This document shows, one piece after another, positions 1-10,080 of a stretch of DNA of 56,250 nucleotides. The notes beneath the pieces were generated by a model, which made no database searches, had not been told where the DNA came from, and saw nothing but the letters and a program-made list of their open reading frames with translations. The DNA is from Pseudomonadota bacterium (GTDB taxonomy: Bacteria > Pseudomonadota > Alphaproteobacteria > Rhodospirillales > Magnetospirillaceae): assembly GCA_021848545.1 (NCBI GenBank), contig JAJZUL010000019.1, positions 1 to 56,250 on the forward strand, read 5' to 3'. Position 1 is the stretch's first letter, and each line of letters starts with the position of its first letter. A program made the translations under genes and the position numbers.

Positions 1-9
1 TCGGGTCGG

Positions 10-117
10 GCTCTGAGAGTTTGTGAAAGAATGCCCATCCGGCGTGAAATCGACGGAAAAACGCCAATGTTTCCAATGGGCGTTCTTTCGCAAGTTCGAT
101 TGATTTACAAGCTCTGA
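10..117. repeat. 108-bp hairpin-forming dispersed repeat, left copy
   Basis: This copy matches 49134-49241 base for base except at three positions. Both copies begin and end with GCTCTGA. Inside are inverted arms AAAGAATGCCCAT and ATGGGCGTTCTTT (one G-T mismatch), so the RNA or single strand can fold. It encodes nothing convincing. It looks like a REP- or MITE-like intergenic element; no transposase is nearby. Confidence 0.85.
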
Positions 118-269
118 CCCGGCCCCTTACCCCAAAAGAGATAAAGCGGAACCGGACCCATCCTGAAGATGGCCCTATCTTTCGTTGAATCCACTTGAAA
201 ACAATGGTCTGCTGAACAAAATATCAGCCGAGGGGTCCCGGAACAGGCAACGGTCGAGACGAAACCGCC
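118..269. other. Leader region of the ferritin-like gene
   Basis: These 152 bases separate the repeat from the first gene. They are less GC-rich than the surrounding genes and presumably hold its promoter, but I see no confident -35/-10 pair and no strong ribosome binding site. Confidence 0.4.
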
Positions 270-1070
270 ATGAGACACTGGACCAGCGACGACATTCCCT
301 GGGAGGCGTTCGACGCCTCCAAACTCGATGCCGATATTCTGTTGCTGATAAAAGCGGCGTCGCTGGTCGAGCGGAATGCGGGCGACTATACCCGTTATCT
401 GAAAATGGTCTTTCGCGACGAGCCGGACTTTCTTGCCATCGCCGACGCGTGGGAGGGCGACGAGGTCCAGCACGGCGAAATTCTCGGCCGCTACGCCCGC
501 ATGGCCGATCCCGACTTCGATTTTCCCAGCCGCTTCGCCCGCTTCGTCGAGGGCTATCACATCCCCGAGGGGAGCGGCAATTCGGTCCGCGGCTCGCTGA
601 CCGGCGAATTGATCGCGCGCTGCATCGTCGAGACCGGCACCAGTTCCATGTACAGCGCGCTACGCGACGCCACCGACGAGCCGGTGCTCAAGGAAATCTG
701 CCACCGCATCGCCGGCGACGAATTCCGCCATTACAAGATGTTCTACGAGCTGATGCGGGGATTGAAGGAACGCGAAGGACTCCACGTCTTCCGCCGCCTG
801 ATGATCGCCGTCGGCCGCATCCGCGAAACCGACGACGACGAACTGGCCTATGCCTGGTACGCCGCCAACGAGCCGGCCGACGCGCCTTATGACCATGATC
901 GCTGCTATCACGCCTATTCCACCAGCGCCTTTCGCCATTACCGCGACATGCATGCGGAGCGGGCGGTCAACATGATCATGAAGGCGGTGGGCCTCAATCC
1001 CCATGGCTGGCTGGGGGCGCGGGCCAAGACCTTCGCCAAGCGCAAGATGCTGTCCCTGTCGGCGGCGTAA
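270..1070 (+). CDS. Ferritin-like diiron-carboxylate protein
   Basis: The 266-residue product has the layout of a diiron four-helix protein: E34, then E65-x-x-H68 (EVQH), then E121, then E151-x-x-H154 (DEFRH). These are the six ligands expected for a rubrerythrin/ferritin-like site. There is no C-terminal rubredoxin domain, signal peptide or membrane segment, so it should be cytosolic. It could be a peroxidase, an iron-handling protein or an oxygenase-like hydroxylase; the sequence does not decide. The ribosome binding site is weak, but the start gives a complete first helix. The gene stands alone and converges on dsrE with an 11-base gap. Confidence 0.75.
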   Translation: MRHWTSDDIPWEAFDASKLDADILLLIKAASLVERNAGDYTRYLKMVFRDEPDFLAIADAWEGDEVQHGEILGRYARMADPDFDFPSRFARFVEGYHIPEGSGNSVRGSLTGELIARCIVETGTSSMYSALRDATDEPVLKEICHRIAGDEFRHYKMFYELMRGLKEREGLHVFRRLMIAVGRIRETDDDELAYAWYAANEPADAPYDHDRCYHAYSTSAFRHYRDMHAERAVNMIMKAVGLNPHGWLGARAKTFAKRKMLSLSAA

Positions 1071-1081
1071 GCCTGCTTTTT

Positions 1082-1517
1082 CTATATCAACAGCATCGTC
1101 CCATGGCGGGAGGCATCGTTCAAAAAGGTGACCAGACCGCCCGGCACGATGGGGACGTCGTCGCGCAAATCGGCAAGGGTCAGCCCCAGCGCCTTCAACC
1201 CCATCTCGCAGACCATCACCCGCGCCTTCAAGGCGACGCAGGCCGCCAGCAGATCTTCGAACCCGGCCAGCCCGGTTTCGCGGAAACGGGCATCGCGGGC
1301 CGTCGCATTCCCCGCTTCTTCCGCCAACGGCAGACGCCGCCAGCCGGGCTCGCCGTCGGCGCCGGATTTTTCCAGCGCCCGGCACGCGCCCATGGTGAAA
1401 AACAGGGTGGCGGGAATGTCGGCGGACAGCGAGGCGGCCGCCGTGGCCAGGGCGTAATGCACCCGCTCGAACCCGCCGGAAAAGACGATGATCGACAGAT
1501 GGTCGGGACGGGTATGG

Positions 1518-1543
<26 letters not shown>
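1082..1543 (-). CDS. DsrE/DsrF-like sulfur-relay family protein
   Basis: The 153-residue protein begins with a short tail, then a Rossmann-like strand and glycine turn (LSIIVFSGGFERVHYAL). It continues with the FFTMGACRAL segment and the CEMGLKALG segment carrying the cysteine usual in DsrE/DsrF-like proteins. Members bind or pass sulfane sulfur (TusBCD, DsrEFH) or are uncharacterised peroxiredoxin-like partners. The gene overlaps the end of moeB by 26 bases, implying coupled translation; an ATG 12 bases further in (1531) is an alternative start. Its place behind moeB and cysK supports a sulfur-transfer role, by inference only. Confidence 0.72.
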
Positions 1544-2303
<760 letters not shown>

Positions 2304-2328
2304 GGGCTTTGGCTCTCAAAACGGCAAA

Positions 2329-2346
2329 CGGGGGCTTCCGCCCCCG
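2329..2346 (-). terminator. Hairpin downstream of cysK (probable terminator)
   Basis: CGGGGGC-ttcc-GCCCCCG forms a perfect 7-bp stem. On the minus strand it is followed by the T-rich stretch TTTGCCGTTTT. It lies between the cysK stop and the moeB start, so it may end or attenuate transcription before moeB. Confidence 0.6.
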
Positions 2347-2355
2347 AACCCCCGA

Positions 2356-2378
2356 TTGGGAGGCCTCATGCCTCCCAA
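2356..2378 (-). terminator. Second hairpin downstream of cysK
   Basis: TTGGGAGGC-ctcat-GCCTCCCAA gives a perfect 9-bp stem with a 5-base loop, immediately upstream (in minus-strand sense) of the hairpin at 2329-2346. It lacks a T tract of its own, so it may act with the next hairpin or as an mRNA 3' stabiliser. Confidence 0.5.
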
Positions 2379-2397
2379 ACCCACCGATCAATGACCC

Positions 2398-3378
2398 TTA
2401 TAATCCCTCGAACAGAGGCGTGGACAGATAGCGTTCGGCGAAGGAGGGCAGGATGGCCACGATGGTCTTGCCCGCCATTTCCGGCCGCTGGCCCACCTCG
2501 ATGGCCGCCGCCAGGGCCGCGCCCGAGGAAATGCCCACCGCGACGCCTTCCAGCCGGGCGACCTCGCGGGCCAGGGCGAAGGAATTCTCGTTGCTGATCT
2601 GCAGGACCTCGTCCACCACCGACATGTCCAGGGTCTTGGGCACGAAGCCGGCGCCGATCCCCTGGATTTTGTGAGGCCCCGGCGCGCCGCCGGACAGGAC
2701 GGCGCTATCCTCGGGCTCGATCGCCACCATCCACACCGAAGGCTTGCGCTTCTTCAGGGCCTGACCGATGCCGGTGATGGTGCCGCCGGTCCCCACGCCC
2801 GAAACCACCACGTCCACCGCGCCGGCGCTGTCGATCCAGATTTCCTCGGCGGTGGTGAGTTCATGGACCGCCGGATTGGCGGGATTCTCGAATTGCTGGA
2901 GCATCACCACCTCGGGCCGCTCGCGGACCAGGCGTTCGGCCGCCTCCACCGCGCCCACCATGCCCTTGGCCGGCGGGGTCAGCACCAGTTCGGCGCCCAG
3001 CAGGGCCAGCATCTTGCGCCGTTCCACCGACATGCTTTCAGGCATGCACAGGATCAGATGGTAGCCCTTGGCGGCGCAGGCGAAGGCCAGCGCGATACCC
3101 GTATTGCCCGAGGTCGGTTCCACCAGCACCGCGCCCGGCCCCAGCCGGCCGTCGCGTTCCGCCGCCTCGATCATCGCCAGACCGATGCGGTCCTTGACCG
3201 AGCACAGGGGATTGAAGAACTCGCATTTGCCCAAAAGATCGGCCTTGCACCCCGTCTCGGCGGCCAGCTTGCCCAGCCGCACCAGCGGCGTGGCGCCGAT
3301 GGTCTCGGTTATGGAGCCGTAGATGCGTCCGCGGAAATGCGGCGCCGCGCCGGTCGCGTCGATTTTGGACTCGCTCAT
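2398..3378 (-). CDS. cysK: Cysteine synthase A (O-acetylserine sulfhydrylase)
   Basis: This PLP enzyme makes cysteine from O-acetylserine and sulfide in the cytosol. The 326-residue protein has the PLP lysine in CSVKDR (K62), the substrate loop TSGNTG (89-94), the phosphate-binding GTGGTITG loop and the C-terminal SSGAA motif. The ATG at 3378 is preceded by GAGGTGGG and was preferred to a longer open frame that would run back into the regulator gene. It follows an Rrf2-type regulator by 53 bases, which suggests local control of cysteine synthesis. Confidence 0.95.
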   Translation of the reverse strand: MSESKIDATGAAPHFRGRIYGSITETIGATPLVRLGKLAAETGCKADLLGKCEFFNPLCSVKDRIGLAMIEAAERDGRLGPGAVLVEPTSGNTGIALAFACAAKGYHLILCMPESMSVERRKMLALLGAELVLTPPAKGMVGAVEAAERLVRERPEVVMLQQFENPANPAVHELTTAEEIWIDSAGAVDVVVSGVGTGGTITGIGQALKKRKPSVWMVAIEPEDSAVLSGGAPGPHKIQGIGAGFVPKTLDMSVVDEVLQISNENSFALAREVARLEGVAVGISSGAALAAAIEVGQRPEMAGKTIVAILPSFAERYLSTPLFEGL

Positions 3379-3431
3379 CAATCCCACCTCATTGCCGTTC
3401 CATGTGCCCGTCGGCGGTTCCCGCCTTCGGT

Positions 3432-3887
3432 TCAGATGGTGAAATCCATTTTGGCCTGCGCCTCGCTGCGGACACCATTTTTGTAAGCGTCTAAACAAAG
3501 GTCGTCCACACTGATGGCATCCAGTCGCGCCATCATCTCCTCGGCGAGATTGTTCCACATGGGCCGGATGACATGCTTGCCCAGATCGGAAATGGGAATT
3601 TCCGACATGGGGTCCTCGGCGGTCTCCAAAGAACGGACCACCCGCACGATATCGCCCACCGAGATACGGCGGCGTTCGCGCGCCAACCGGTAGCCGCCCC
3701 GAGGTCCGCGCACGCCCACCAGAATGCCGGCGCGCACCAATTGCTGAAGGGTCTGTTCCAGATACCGGCGCGGAATACCCTGACGGCGCGTGATTTCGCG
3801 GCTTTGCACCGGCTCGCCGCCGGCGTGATAGGCGATGTCCAGCACCGCCTCGATGGCGAACATCATTTTTTTCGACGGTCGCAACAT
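3432..3887 (-). CDS. Rrf2-family transcriptional regulator lacking an Fe-S cysteine triad
   Basis: The 151-residue protein has the Rrf2 winged helix-turn-helix, with recognition region [14 protein letters not shown] and wing [12 protein letters not shown]. IscR and NsrR bind a cluster through three cysteines. Here the only cysteine is C131 (DDLCLDA), so a classic three-cysteine cluster is not possible. It lies between dut (4 bases upstream) and cysK (53 bases downstream) on the same strand. Position and missing cysteines recall CymR, the cluster-free Rrf2 regulator of cysteine metabolism in Firmicutes that works with CysK. That comparison is inference. Confidence 0.87.
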   Translation of the reverse strand: MLRPSKKMMFAIEAVLDIAYHAGGEPVQSREITRRQGIPRRYLEQTLQQLVRAGILVGVRGPRGGYRLARERRRISVGDIVRVVRSLETAEDPMSEIPISDLGKHVIRPMWNNLAEEMMARLDAISVDDLCLDAYKNGVRSEAQAKMDFTI

Positions 3888-3891
3888 ACTC

Positions 3892-4353
3892 CTACTCCCC
3901 CTTTACGGCGGTCCAACCGGTCGAGCCGAATCCAGCCTCGCCCCGGTCGCTATCCGGCAATTCCGTCGTTTCGTTCCATGTCACTTGCGCCACCGGCGCC
4001 ACCACCAATTGGGCGATGCGCATGCCATGGGTGATGGTGAAGACCGCGTCGCCGTGATTGATCAGGATGACGGCGATCTCGCCGCGATAATCGGCATCGA
4101 TGGTGCCCGGCGCGTTGAGCACCGTAACCCCGAAGCGGACGGCCAGCCCGGAGCGCGGTCGCACCTGCCCCTCCCATCCCGGGGCCAAGGCGATGGCGAA
4201 CCCGGTCGGCACCAGGACGCGCCCCCCGGGCGCCAATTCGATATCGGCGGCCAGACAGGCCATCAGGTCGAGCCCGGCGGCGTGGGCGGTCTGGGCCGCG
4301 GGCAACGGCAGATCGTTCGCATGGGACAAACGACGGATGGCGATTTCGATCAC
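3892..4353 (-). CDS. dut: dUTP diphosphatase
   Basis: This trimeric enzyme hydrolyses dUTP to dUMP, keeping uracil out of DNA and feeding dTMP synthesis. The 153-residue protein carries the family motifs in order: AGLDL (motif 1), RPRSG (motif 2), [11 protein letters not shown] (motif 3, with the catalytic aspartate), and the glycine-rich C-terminal [10 protein letters not shown] (motif 5). The start is GTG at 4353, overlapping the coaBC stop as GTGA with a GGGGGACG sequence upstream. A much longer open frame upstream is only the shadow of coaBC. The coaBC-dut pairing is common in proteobacteria. Confidence 0.94.
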   Translation of the reverse strand: MIEIAIRRLSHANDLPLPAAQTAHAAGLDLMACLAADIELAPGGRVLVPTGFAIALAPGWEGQVRPRSGLAVRFGVTVLNAPGTIDADYRGEIAVILINHGDAVFTITHGMRIAQLVVAPVAQVTWNETTELPDSDRGEAGFGSTGWTAVKGE

Positions 4354-5546
4354 GACCCGTCCCCCAGGGTTCGGGCGACACGCGCCGCCAGCCGCGCCGC
4401 CACCTCGGCCTTTTGCAGAAGCGGCCAATCCTCCACCCCCTCGGCGGAGATCACATGGACGCGGTTGGTCTCGGCGCCGAAAGCGGCGCCCCCCGACACG
4501 TCGTTGGCGACGATCCAGTCGCACCCCTTCTGCTTCCGTTTGGCCTGGGCCTGTTCCACCACCCGCTCGGTTTCGGCGGCGAATCCCACCACCAGACGGG
4601 GGCGGCTCGGCCCCGGCGCCGCCAGGGTGGCGAGAATGTCGGGATTGGTCGCCAATGCCAGGGACGGCGGCGGTCCCGCCCCCTTTTTCAGTTTGGAAGC
4701 CGCCGGCTCCACCCGCCAATCGGCCACGGCGGCGATGCAGATCGCCGCATCCACCGGCAAGGCCGCCTGACACGCCGTCAGCATCTGGGCGGCCGTCTCC
4801 ACCGATACCACCCGGCAGCCGGGCGGCGGCGGCAGCCAAACCGGCCCGGTCACCAAAATCACCTCGGCCCCCAACCCGGCCAGGGCGGCGGCCACCGCGT
4901 GACCCTGGCGGCCCGACGACCGGTTGGCGATATAGCGCACCGGATCGATGGGTTCATGGGTCGGCCCCGACGTCACCAGGACGCGCTTGCCCGCAAGCGG
5001 CCCCGCCGCCAGCAGGGCGGTGATCGCCTGAAGGATCTCGGCCGGTTCGGCCATGCGGCCGATCCCGCTTTCCCCCTCGGCCAAAGGACCGGAGGCGGGA
5101 CCGACGCGATGCACCCCCCGCTGATCGAGGCAGGCCATATTGGCGCGGGTGGCCGCGTGCTCCCACATGCGGGTGTTCATCGCCGGCGCCACCAATATGG
5201 GCCGGTCGGTGGCGAGCAGCAGGGTCGTGGCCAGATCGTCGGCCAGGCCCGAAGCCATCCGCGCCAGCAGATGGGCGGTGGCCGGCACCACCGCCACCAG
5301 ATCGCAGTCCCGCGCCAGCCGGATATGGCCGATTTCCGCTTCGTCGGTCAGGGAAAAGACGTCGTCGAACACCCGCTCGCCGGTCAAGGCCGCCACCGAC
5401 AAGGGCGTGACGAACTGTTTTCCACCGCGGGTCAATACCGCGCGGACCATCGCCCCGCTTTCCCGCAGGCGGCGGATCACCTCCAGCGACTTATACGCGG
5501 CAATACCGCCTGATATGACGATCAGGATGCGCCGGCCGTCCAGCAC
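4350..5546 (-). CDS. coaBC: Bifunctional phosphopantothenoylcysteine decarboxylase/synthetase
   Basis: The enzyme couples 4'-phosphopantothenate to cysteine (CoaB) and decarboxylates the product (CoaC) on the way to coenzyme A. The N-terminal CoaC half has the flavoprotein start [13 protein letters not shown], the catalytic histidine in AEIGHIRLA and the PAMNTRMW motif. The CoaB half has [21 protein letters not shown] and AAVADWR. The start is one of two adjacent GTG codons: 5546 lies 8 bases from AAGGAG, 5549 lies 5. It heads the coaBC-dut-rrf2-cysK run; its need for cysteine fits the neighbours. Confidence 0.94.
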   Translation of the reverse strand: MLDGRRILIVISGGIAAYKSLEVIRRLRESGAMVRAVLTRGGKQFVTPLSVAALTGERVFDDVFSLTDEAEIGHIRLARDCDLVAVVPATAHLLARMASGLADDLATTLLLATDRPILVAPAMNTRMWEHAATRANMACLDQRGVHRVGPASGPLAEGESGIGRMAEPAEILQAITALLAAGPLAGKRVLVTSGPTHEPIDPVRYIANRSSGRQGHAVAAALAGLGAEVILVTGPVWLPPPPGCRVVSVETAAQMLTACQAALPVDAAICIAAVADWRVEPAASKLKKGAGPPPSLALATNPDILATLAAPGPSRPRLVVGFAAETERVVEQAQAKRKQKGCDWIVANDVSGGAAFGAETNRVHVISAEGVEDWPLLQKAEVAARLAARVARTLGDGS

Positions 5547-5595
5547 CACCCACTCTCCTTGCAATATACCGTCGAGCTTTGTGAAAAACACAGTA

Positions 5596-5620
5596 GCTTG
5601 CCTCCCCGCCGGGGGCAAGC
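5596..5620 (-). terminator. Terminator hairpin after the glycine cleavage operon
   Basis: GCTTGCC and GGCAAGC arms flank a GC-rich centre. On the minus strand the hairpin is followed by TACTGTGTTTTTC. It lies between the gcvPB stop and the coaBC start, where an operon end is expected. Confidence 0.6.
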
Positions 5621-5646
5621 CTCGCGAAATCAAGGAAAAAAGCGGA

Positions 5647-7143
5647 TTATCGCCAGCGTAGTACCGGGTTACGGGCGGCCAGGGTTTCGTCCAGCCGCCG
5701 CCGGGGGGTGAAGCGCGGCGCCTGCCGGAAATCCTCGGCCTGGCCGGCGCGGGCCTTGGCCGCCAAGCCCTGAATGACGGCGATGAACTGGTCCAGGGTT
5801 TCCCGGCTTTCGGTTTCGGTCGGCTCCATCAGCAGGGCGCCGTGGACGACCAGGGGAAAATACATGGTCATCGGGTGGAATCCCTCGTCGATCAGCGCCT
5901 TGGCGAAATCGAGCGTGGTCACCCCGGTATCCTTCAGGAAACGATCGTCGAACAGGCATTCATGCATGCAGGGGCCGGGGAACGAAGCCGACAAATCCGC
6001 CGACAGGCGGGCCAGCAGATAATTGGCGTTGAGCACCGCGTCGGCCGAGGCCTGGTGCAACCCGTCGCTTCCCATGCTCATGATATAGGCCAGCGCCCGG
6101 ACGAAGACGCCGAATTGGCCGTGAAAGCCCTTGATCCGTCCGAACGGCTTTGCCCCCAAACGGGCCGCCTCGGCCGCATGCTCGACCAGCCGAAGGCCGG
6201 TTTCGTCGCGCACCACGAAGGGCAGCGGCGCATAGGGGGCGAGTTCCGCCGACAGCACCGTCGGTCCCGCGCCGGGGCCGCCGCCGCCATGGGGGGTCGA
6301 AAAGGTCTTGTGCAGATTGATATGCATGGCGTCGATGCCGAGATCGGCAATCCGCACCCGCCCGACGATGGCGTTGAAATTGGCGCCGTCGCAATAAAAG
6401 AAGGCCCCGGCCTCGTGCACCAGCCGGGCGATCTCGACGATGTCGCGCTCGAACAGGCCGCATGTGTTGGGATTGGTCAGCATCAGACAGGCGACGTCGG
6501 ACCCCAATGCCGCCTTGAGCCGGTCCAGATCGACCCGCCCATCGGCGTTGGCCGGAATCGATTCGACGCCGTAGCCGCACATGGCGGCCGAAGCCGGATT
6601 GGTGCCGTGGGCCGAATCCGGAACCAGAACCCGGCGGCGCGCCTGGCCGCGATCCTCGAGACAGGCGCGGATCGCCATCAGCCCGCACCATTCGCCGTGC
6701 GCCCCCGCCGCCGGGCTCATGGCCACCGCCGGCATGCCGGTCAAACCTTTGAGCCAGTCCGCCAAAGCCTCGATCGCCGCCAGCGCGCCCTGGGCCGTCT
6801 GCGGCGGTTGCAGCGGATGGATGTCGGCGAAACCGGGCAGGCGCGCCATCTTTTCCGACAGGCGCGGGTTGTGCTTCATGGTGCACGAGCCCAAAGGATA
6901 GAAGCCGCTATCGATGCCGTAATTCTTTTGCGACAAGCGGGTGTAATGGCGCACCGCCTGCGGTTCGGACAGACAGGGCAGGCCGACCGGGGCCCGCCGG
7001 GCGCATCCCCCCAACCGGTCGCGATCGAAAGGCGGCGGCTCCGGCAGATCGACGCCGGTCCGTCCCGGCTCGCCCACTTCGAACAACAGGGGTTCTTCCA
7101 GGGCTAGGCCGCGATGACCCGACAGGGTAACGATCTCGCTCAT
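5647..7143 (-). CDS. gcvPB: Glycine decarboxylase (P protein), subunit 2
   Basis: This is the PLP-binding half of the two-subunit P protein, which decarboxylates glycine and passes the aminomethyl group to lipoylated GcvH. The 498 residues include the PLP lysine K279 in [18 protein letters not shown], the [12 protein letters not shown] segment (about 176-187), and the NPNTCGLFE segment. The ATG at 7143 overlaps the gcvPA stop as ATGA, so translation is coupled. A longer frame reaching to 7500 is only read-through of gcvPA. It is the last gene of the gcv operon. Confidence 0.95.
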   Translation of the reverse strand: MSEIVTLSGHRGLALEEPLLFEVGEPGRTGVDLPEPPPFDRDRLGGCARRAPVGLPCLSEPQAVRHYTRLSQKNYGIDSGFYPLGSCTMKHNPRLSEKMARLPGFADIHPLQPPQTAQGALAAIEALADWLKGLTGMPAVAMSPAAGAHGEWCGLMAIRACLEDRGQARRRVLVPDSAHGTNPASAAMCGYGVESIPANADGRVDLDRLKAALGSDVACLMLTNPNTCGLFERDIVEIARLVHEAGAFFYCDGANFNAIVGRVRIADLGIDAMHINLHKTFSTPHGGGGPGAGPTVLSAELAPYAPLPFVVRDETGLRLVEHAAEAARLGAKPFGRIKGFHGQFGVFVRALAYIMSMGSDGLHQASADAVLNANYLLARLSADLSASFPGPCMHECLFDDRFLKDTGVTTLDFAKALIDEGFHPMTMYFPLVVHGALLMEPTETESRETLDQFIAVIQGLAAKARAGQAEDFRQAPRFTPRRRLDETLAARNPVLRWR

Positions 7144-8492
7144 CGGCCCGCCTCCTCGGCCAGAGCACCCGCCAGCGCGTCCATATCCTCTTCGGTGTTG
7201 GTCTCGGTCGCCGCCAGGATCAGAACCGGCCGCAATTCCGGGTAATCGGGATAAAAGCGCGAGGCCGGCACGCCGCCCAGGATGCCGCGCGCCGCCAGCC
7301 TGTCGATGATCGCGGCCGCATCCGCCCCGTCGCCCAGATGCACGGCGAATTCGTTGACGTAGGAGGGGGACAGCACCCGGATGCCCTTGGCGCGCAGACG
7401 CGCCTCCAGCGCCAGGGCGGCGGCGTGATTCAACGCCGCCAGCCGCGCCAGCCCGTCGCCGCCCAAAAGGGCGAGATGGATGGAAAAGGCCAGGGCGCAC
7501 AGGCCGGAATTGGTGCAGATGTTGCTGGTGGCCTTTTCGCGGCGGATATGCTGTTCGCGGGTGGACAGGGTCAGCACATAGCCGGTCCGTCCGTCCACAT
7601 CCACGGTCTGACCGGCCAGACGGCCGGGCATCTGGCGGACGAATTTGTCGCGGGTGGCGAACAGGCCGAGACCGGGACCGCCATAGGACAGGCCGATTCC
7701 CAGCGATTGGCCCTCGCCCACCACGATATCGGCGCCCATGGCGCCGGGCGGCTCGATCAGGCCCAGACCCACCGGGTCGGCCAGGGCCACCACCAGCAGG
7801 GCGCCGACCTCGTGACAGGCGTCGGCCAGGGGCTTCAGATCGCGCAAACCGCCGAAAAAGCCGGGATACTGGACGATGAGGCAGGCCGTATCCGACATCA
7901 GGCGGCCCAAAGCGTCCTCGATCCCCATGGGATCGGGGGCCAGCGCCTCGATGGTGGCGCCGCTATGTTTGAGCGCCGTCTCCGTCACCTGGGCGTAATG
8001 GGGGTGCAGATTGCCCGACAGGATCACCCGGCCCCGCCGGGTCACCCGGCAGGCCATGGCGGCGGCCTCGGCGCAAGCGGTGGCGCCGTCATACATGGAG
8101 GCGTTGGCCACCTCCATGCCGGTGATCAAGGCCACCTGGGTCTGGAATTCGAACAGCATCTGCAGCGTGCCCTGGCTCACCTCCGGCTGATAGGGGGTGT
8201 AGGCGGTCAGGAACTCGCCGCGCAGCAACAATTGATCCACCGCCGCCGGGATATGATGGCGATACAGGCCGGCGCCGATGAAAAACGGCGCGTCGCCGGC
8301 CGGCAGGGACCGGGCCGCCATCCGCCGCAAATCCCGTTCGACCGCCATTTCGCCGCGGCCGGGGGGCAGATCCAGCGGTCGGGCGGCATAGGACGCGGCG
8401 GGAACGTCGCGAAACAAATCATCGATATGGCCGACGCCGACGGCACCCAGCATGGCGCGGCGATCGGCCTCGGTATGGGGCAGGTAGCGCAT
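7140..8492 (-). CDS. gcvPA: Glycine decarboxylase (P protein), subunit 1
   Basis: The 450-residue N-terminal-type subunit pairs with GcvPB to form the active decarboxylase. The family start [14 protein letters not shown], the [19 protein letters not shown] segment, [14 protein letters not shown] and the [15 protein letters not shown] segment are all present. It has no PLP lysine of its own, as expected. The ATG at 8492 was chosen because it begins exactly at the conserved start; the open frame continues upstream into gcvH only by chance. Splitting P into two subunits is seen in a subset of bacteria, whereas many proteobacteria have the fused form. Confidence 0.95.
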   Translation of the reverse strand: MRYLPHTEADRRAMLGAVGVGHIDDLFRDVPAASYAARPLDLPPGRGEMAVERDLRRMAARSLPAGDAPFFIGAGLYRHHIPAAVDQLLLRGEFLTAYTPYQPEVSQGTLQMLFEFQTQVALITGMEVANASMYDGATACAEAAAMACRVTRRGRVILSGNLHPHYAQVTETALKHSGATIEALAPDPMGIEDALGRLMSDTACLIVQYPGFFGGLRDLKPLADACHEVGALLVVALADPVGLGLIEPPGAMGADIVVGEGQSLGIGLSYGGPGLGLFATRDKFVRQMPGRLAGQTVDVDGRTGYVLTLSTREQHIRREKATSNICTNSGLCALAFSIHLALLGGDGLARLAALNHAAALALEARLRAKGIRVLSPSYVNEFAVHLGDGADAAAIIDRLAARGILGGVPASRFYPDYPELRPVLILAATETNTEEDMDALAGALAEEAGR

Positions 8493-8527
8493 GGAAAACC
8501 CCGTCGATCGATCCGCCGCCGGCGGGA

Positions 8528-8905
8528 TCAGTCCAATCCCTTGACGAAGGCGTCGTAGGCGGCGCGGTCCATCAGGGACGCCGTCTCGGCCGGATCGCTC
8601 AGGCGCAGGCGGTAGAACCAGGCGCCCTCTTCCGCCGACACATTGACCAGGGCCGGCTGATCGGCCAGGGCGGCATTGGCCTCGGTCACCGTGCCCGAGA
8701 CCGGCGAATAGACCTCGCTCGCGGCCTTCACCGATTCCACCACCGCCACTTCCTCGCCTTTTTCCAGCGCACGGCCGCTGTCGGGCAGCTCCACATAGAC
8801 GATGTCGCCCAGCTGGCTTTGGGCGTAATCGGTGATGCCGATGGTGCCGATATCGCCGTCGATGGCGATCCATTCATGATCGCTGGTAAACCGTACCTCG
8901 CTCAT
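8528..8905 (-). CDS. gcvH: Glycine cleavage system H protein
   Basis: This lipoyl carrier shuttles the aminomethyl intermediate from the P protein to the T protein. The 125-residue size is standard, and the lipoyl lysine is K60 in VESVKAASE. The start [11 protein letters not shown] is typical, and the ATG at 8905 has GGGGGTCG upstream. Residues 1-110 form the expected beta-barrel. It sits 13 bases after gcvT and 35 bases before gcvPA. Confidence 0.95.
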   Translation of the reverse strand: MSEVRFTSDHEWIAIDGDIGTIGITDYAQSQLGDIVYVELPDSGRALEKGEEVAVVESVKAASEVYSPVSGTVTEANAALADQPALVNVSAEEGAWFYRLRLSDPAETASLMDRAAYDAFVKGLD

Positions 8906-8918
8906 GGCGCGACCCCCT

Positions 8919-10022
8919 TCAGGCTTTATGATAGCGGTGAGCAACGAAAGGCAGGGAAACAATGCGGGCCGGCAGGGACCGGCCGCGCACGTCAAGAAAG
9001 ACCTGGGTGCCGGGACGCGCCTCGCTCGCCGCTACATACCCCATGGCGATGGGCGCGTCCAGGGACGGCGAGAACCCGCCCGACGTCACCTCGCCCAGGG
9101 GCCGGCCGTCGGTGTCGGTGATGGCCGTATGGGCGCGGGCCGGCGCGCGGCCGTCGGGGCGAATGCCGACCCGAAGCCGCTCCGGCCCCGCCGCCAACTG
9201 GCCCAGAATCCGCGCGGCGCCGGGAAATCCGCCCTGCTCGCGCCGGCGCCGCCCGATGATCCAGGCGAGATCGGCTTCGATCGGGGTGGTGGCGGTATCG
9301 ATATCGGCGCCGTACAGGCACAGGCCCGCTTCCAGCCGCAGGGAATCGCGGGCGCCCAGGCCCACCGGCATCACCCGCGCGTCTTCCAGCAGCAGCCGCG
9401 CCAGCATGGCGGCGCTGTCGGCCGCTATCGAAATCTCGTACCCGTCCTCGCCGGTATAGCCCGACCGGGTGACCAGACAGGGCGCGCCGGCCAGATCGAG
9501 CGGGCGCACCGACATGAAGCCCATGGCGGCGCATTCGGGGGCCAGCCGGGCCAGAACCGCCGCCGCCGCCGGTCCCTGGAGCGCCAGCAAAGCGCGGTCG
9601 CCATGGACGGCAAGGGTCAGATCCTCGTCCAGATGGCGGGACAGATGGTCGATGTCGGCCTGACGGCACGCGGCGTTGACCACCAGCGACAAATGGTCCG
9701 GGGCCAGTTTCGCCACCATCAGGTCGTCGAGAATGCCGCCCTCTTCGTTGGTGAAGACCGTATAGCGGACCCGGCCCACCGCCAGCCCCTCGATATCGCC
9801 GGGAACCAGCCGTTCCAGCCAGCGGGCGACACCGGGGCCGGATAATTCCACCTGCCCCATGTGGGACACGTCGAACAGGCCGGCCGCGGCGCGGGTATGA
9901 CGGTGTTCGGCCAGAATGCCGGCCGGGTACTGCAACGGCATGGCGTAGCCGGCGAACGGCACCATCCGCGCGCCCAGCGCGCGGTGGAGATCGTCCAGCG
10001 GCGTGGTGCGGCTATCGGTCAT
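8919..10022 (-). CDS. gcvT: Aminomethyltransferase (T protein)
   Basis: GcvT releases ammonia from the GcvH-bound intermediate and transfers the one-carbon unit to tetrahydrofolate. The 367 residues contain the folate-binding features of the family: FDVSHMGQ near the N terminus, RYTVFTNEEGGILDD, TRSGYTGEDGYEI, and the C-terminal GFSPSL...IAMGYV domain. The ATG at 10022 follows GGGGAGG by 5 bases and is preferred to a GTG two codons earlier. It is the first gcv gene and lies 43 bases from the upstream lipoprotein gene. Confidence 0.95.
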   Translation of the reverse strand: MTDSRTTPLDDLHRALGARMVPFAGYAMPLQYPAGILAEHRHTRAAAGLFDVSHMGQVELSGPGVARWLERLVPGDIEGLAVGRVRYTVFTNEEGGILDDLMVAKLAPDHLSLVVNAACRQADIDHLSRHLDEDLTLAVHGDRALLALQGPAAAAVLARLAPECAAMGFMSVRPLDLAGAPCLVTRSGYTGEDGYEISIAADSAAMLARLLLEDARVMPVGLGARDSLRLEAGLCLYGADIDTATTPIEADLAWIIGRRRREQGGFPGAARILGQLAAGPERLRVGIRPDGRAPARAHTAITDTDGRPLGEVTSGGFSPSLDAPIAMGYVAASEARPGTQVFLDVRGRSLPARIVSLPFVAHRYHKA

Positions 10023-10042
10023 GACCACCTCCCCGGAAGCGC

Positions 10043-10080
10043 CGGGCTAATTGTTTTCCCGCGGGCTAATTGTTTTCCCG
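10043..10080. repeat. Perfect 19-bp tandem duplication spanning a stop codon
   Basis: CGGGCTAATTGTTTTCCCG occurs twice, end to end (10043-10061 and 10062-10080). The second copy contains the last codons and stop of the upstream lipoprotein gene; the first lies in the gap before gcvT. It looks like a simple slippage duplication. Confidence 0.9.
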
